Positions 61,697 to 64,000 of a stretch of DNA of 64,000 bases are shown piece after piece. The DNA is from Macondimonas sp045864775 (GTDB taxonomy: Bacteria; Pseudomonadota; Gammaproteobacteria; UBA5335). Under the pieces are notes generated by a model. It saw only the letters and a list, made by a program, of their open reading frames with translations, did no database searches and was not told the origin of the DNA. The stretch's first letter is position 1, and the number at the start of each line of letters is the position of its first letter. Location of the stretch: contig BTVR01000001.1 in the NCBI GenBank assembly GCA_045864775.1, positions 248,001 to 312,000 of the forward strand, written 5' to 3'. Both the position numbers and the translations under genes were made by a program.

Positions 61697-64000
61697 TTGT
61701 CGCGAACGCCTGTACCCGGGCCATCCCCTGCACCAGCGTCCGGAGCGCCGGGCCGTGGCTTGCGCGAGGCTGGTCTTTTGCTGGCGTTGTCGCTCGCGGG
61801 CTATGTCACGACAGCGCTGCTGACTTTTCACATCGACGACCCCGCCTGGAGCCAGATCGGCGACGCCGGGCCCGTTCGCAATCGCGGCGGTGTGCTGGGC
61901 GCCTGGCTCGCCGATTTTCTGCTGACGGCTTTCGGTTATCTTGCCTACGCCCTGCCTCTGGCGATCCTTTATGCGGGCTGGCGCCATTTCAAGGGGCAGG
62001 CGCGGGACGCGGGGTCGCCCGTGGACAAAGGCACGCGCCTCGCGGGCGGTTTCCTCGCCTTCCTTGCCGCAAGCGGGCTTTGTGCGCTGCACCTGCGCGA
62101 AGACCTCGTCGCCTTGCCGCGCGGCGCCGGCGGGTGGATCGGCGACCGCATCGCCGAGGCGGCGCTGGCCGCCTTCAATCCGTTGGGGTCCACGCTGATC
62201 CTGCTGCCGCTGATGCTGATCGGCATCACGCTGGCCACGCATCTGTCGTGGATCGCTTTGGTCGATCTCACCGGGCGCGGGGTGCTGCAGGTCCTGCGAT
62301 TCGCCGCAGGTGGCGTTCGGCGCTGGCGAAGGCGTCGCGTGGGGCGCGCCGTCGCCACAGCTTTGCGGCCTGAGGCACCTCTCACGCGTCCGGCGCCGCC
62401 CAAGTCCAGTGCCAAGACCGCGCCGGGAGCGCTGCGCATCGAGCCGCCGCCACAGCCGGTCAAGCCCAGCGATCGCGCCGAACGCGAGCGCCAGGTCCCC
62501 ATCTTTACGGATCGCCCGGATTCCCCCTTGCCGCCCCTGGCGCTGCTGGATGCGCCGCGGCCACTCGAGGCGGCCTACACGCCCGAAGCGCTCGAGGGCC
62601 TCTCGCGGCTGGTGGAAATCAAGCTCGCCGACTTCGGGGTGACGGTGAAGGTGGTCGCGGTGCATCCGGGGCCGGTCATCACCCGCTTCGAATTGCAGCC
62701 GGCGGCGGGCGTCAAGGTGAGCCAGATCTCCGGGCTGGCCAAGGATCTGGCCCGCGCCCTGTCGGCGGTGAGCGTGCGGGTGGTGGAGGTGATCCCGGGC
62801 AAGTCCGTGGTGGGCCTGGAAATTCCCAATCCCCAGCGCGAACTGGTGTGCCTGAGTGAAATCCTGCGCTCCCAAGCCTATGACGAGGCGGCCTCCCCGT
62901 TGACGCTGGCGCTGGGCAAGGACATCGGCGGTCAGCCGGTGGTGGCCGACCTGGCGCGCATGCCGCATCTGCTGGTGGCGGGGACCACCGGCTCGGGTAA
63001 ATCGGTGGCCATCAACGCCATGCTGCTCAGCCTGCTCTACAAGGCCAGCGCCGAGCAGGTGCGCATGATCCTGGTGGATCCCAAGATGCTGGAACTGTCG
63101 GTCTACGAGGGGATCCCGCATCTGCTGGCGCCGGTGGTCACCGACATGCGCGACACCGCCAACGCGCTGCGCTGGTGTGTCACCGAGATGGACCGGCGCT
63201 ATCGCCTCATGGCGAGCCTGGGCGTGCGCAACATCGCCGGGCTCAACCGGCGCGTGGCCGAGGCCGCACAGACCGGGACGCCCCTGACCGATCCCTTGCG
63301 CCCCTTCGACGAGGCGGGCGAGCCGGTGCCGCTGGCCGCGCTGCCGTATCTGGTCGTGGTCATCGACGAGCTGGCCGACCTCATGATGGTGGCCGGCAAG
63401 AAGGTCGAGGAACTCATCGCCCGGCTGGCGCAGAAGGCGCGCGCCGCGGGCATCCACCTGATCCTGGCGACGCAGCGGCCCTCCGTGGACGTGATCACGG
63501 GTCTCATCAAGGCCAATATCCCGACGCGCATCGCCTTCCAGGTCTCCAGCAAGATCGACTCGCGCACCATTCTCGATCAGATGGGCGCCGAGGCGCTGCT
63601 CGGCCACGGCGACATGCTCTACCTGCCGCCGGGCACGGGCTTCCCGCAACGCGTGCACGGTGCATTCGCCTCCGACGCGGAGGTGCATCGCGTCGTGGAT
63701 CATCTGAAGAAGCTCGGCGCGCCCGAATACCTCGACGAAATCCTGCAGGGGCCCGATGAGGACGCCGGCAGCTTCACCGGCGGCGAGGGCGGCGATGACC
63801 CGGAGCGGGATCCCCTGTACGACGAGGCCCTGCGGCTGGTCACCGAATCGCGCAAGGCCTCGGTTTCGGGCGTGCAGCGGCGCTTGCGCATCGGCTACAA
63901 CCGGGCGGCGCGGCTGGTCGAGGCGATGGAGCGGGCCGGTGTCGTCGGCGCCTTGCAGCCGAACGGCTCGCGTGAAGTGCTGGCCCCGCCGCCGGCAGGC
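61697..64000 (+). CDS. ftsK: DNA translocase FtsK (3' end beyond the window)
   Basis: 768 codons are visible and the frame is still open at the window end; the final residues (NGSREVLAPPPAG) are near the usual C-terminus. Four N-terminal membrane segments (for example LLLALSLAGYVTTALL, FLLTAFGYLAYALPLAILYAGW) anchor it at the septum. A proline-rich linker follows, then the motor with Walker A AGTTGSGKSVAIN and Walker B VVVIDELADL. The C-terminal gamma domain (YDEALRLVTESRKASVSGVQRRLRIGYNRAARL) reads KOPS. It starts at TTG, with GAGAGG six bases upstream. Confidence 0.95.
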   Translation, partial: MSRTPVPGPSPAPASGAPGRGLREAGLLLALSLAGYVTTALLTFHIDDPAWSQIGDAGPVRNRGGVLGAWLADFLLTAFGYLAYALPLAILYAGWRHFKGQARDAGSPVDKGTRLAGGFLAFLAASGLCALHLREDLVALPRGAGGWIGDRIAEAALAAFNPLGSTLILLPLMLIGITLATHLSWIALVDLTGRGVLQVLRFAAGGVRRWRRRRVGRAVATALRPEAPLTRPAPPKSSAKTAPGALRIEPPPQPVKPSDRAERERQVPIFTDRPDSPLPPLALLDAPRPLEAAYTPEALEGLSRLVEIKLADFGVTVKVVAVHPGPVITRFELQPAAGVKVSQISGLAKDLARALSAVSVRVVEVIPGKSVVGLEIPNPQRELVCLSEILRSQAYDEAASPLTLALGKDIGGQPVVADLARMPHLLVAGTTGSGKSVAINAMLLSLLYKASAEQVRMILVDPKMLELSVYEGIPHLLAPVVTDMRDTANALRWCVTEMDRRYRLMASLGVRNIAGLNRRVAEAAQTGTPLTDPLRPFDEAGEPVPLAALPYLVVVIDELADLMMVAGKKVEELIARLAQKARAAGIHLILATQRPSVDVITGLIKANIPTRIAFQVSSKIDSRTILDQMGAEALLGHGDMLYLPPGTGFPQRVHGAFASDAEVHRVVDHLKKLGAPEYLDEILQGPDEDAGSFTGGEGGDDPERDPLYDEALRLVTESRKASVSGVQRRLRIGYNRAARLVEAMERAGVVGALQPNGSREVLAPPPAG

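Noticed and set aside
60590..63703. A 1037-codon minus-strand open frame
   Set aside because: It is antisense to ald and ftsK and shows no domain.

Overview
The window looks like chromosomal DNA of a high-GC gammaproteobacterium. The supporting signs are minCDE, prfB with the classical +1 frameshift, infA-aat beside clpA-clpS, lon with a small heat-shock gene, ftsK and mlaA. The organism is a diazotroph. No species is claimed; a sulfur-oxidising or phototrophic Chromatiales-like lineage is only a guess.

Layout. 0.2-10.8 kb: EF-hand protein, metH, SCP2 protein, mlaA, a molybdenum-hydroxylase maturation pair (MocA-like plus XdhC), an ABC-2 exporter, an SDR and an alpha/beta hydrolase. 11.2-16.3 kb: nifE-nifN-nifX-DUF269-(small ORF)-CCE_0567-like-fdxB-nifQ. 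16.5-26.2 kb: ordinary genes (minCDE, gpmA, two acyl-CoA dehydrogenase subunits, guanine deaminase) and a decayed LysR gene. 26.2-46.6 kb: the main nitrogen-fixation region. A rhodanese gene faces a long minus-strand run nifV-cysE-nifW-fixABCX followed by seven small accessory genes. nifA is followed on the plus strand by nifB-fdxN-hesB-TPR-LRV-nifZ-unknown-nifS-nifT-unknown-DegT-like-unknown-SIR2-like. 46.6-64 kb: a hydrolase remnant, an alcohol dehydrogenase, corA, prfB, lysS, hsp20-lon, clpS-clpA, infA, aat, a FemAB-like protein, ald and ftsK, which runs off the window end.

How it works together. The nif genes here build and supply the nitrogenase cofactor: NifB, NifEN, NifX, NifQ, NifV, NifS and HesB. 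They also deliver electrons (FixABCX, FdxB, FdxN) and control expression (NifA). The structural genes nifHDK are not in the window. Four candidate sigma-54 (-24/-12) promoters, at nifE, the rhodanese gene, nifV and nifB, each sit downstream of a site resembling the NifA operator TGT-N10-ACA. This points to one NifA regulon. NifA has the four-cysteine spacing of the directly oxygen-sensitive type, and no nifL is seen.

The most unusual content is in the accessory genes. A DegT-like protein lacks its PLP lysine, and the neighbouring SIR2-like protein appears to have Trp at both catalytic positions. A NifA-linked string of small unknown proteins carries Rieske, Cys-rich and DUF364-like members. 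A pair of TPR-like paralogues is split between the two divergent nif operons.
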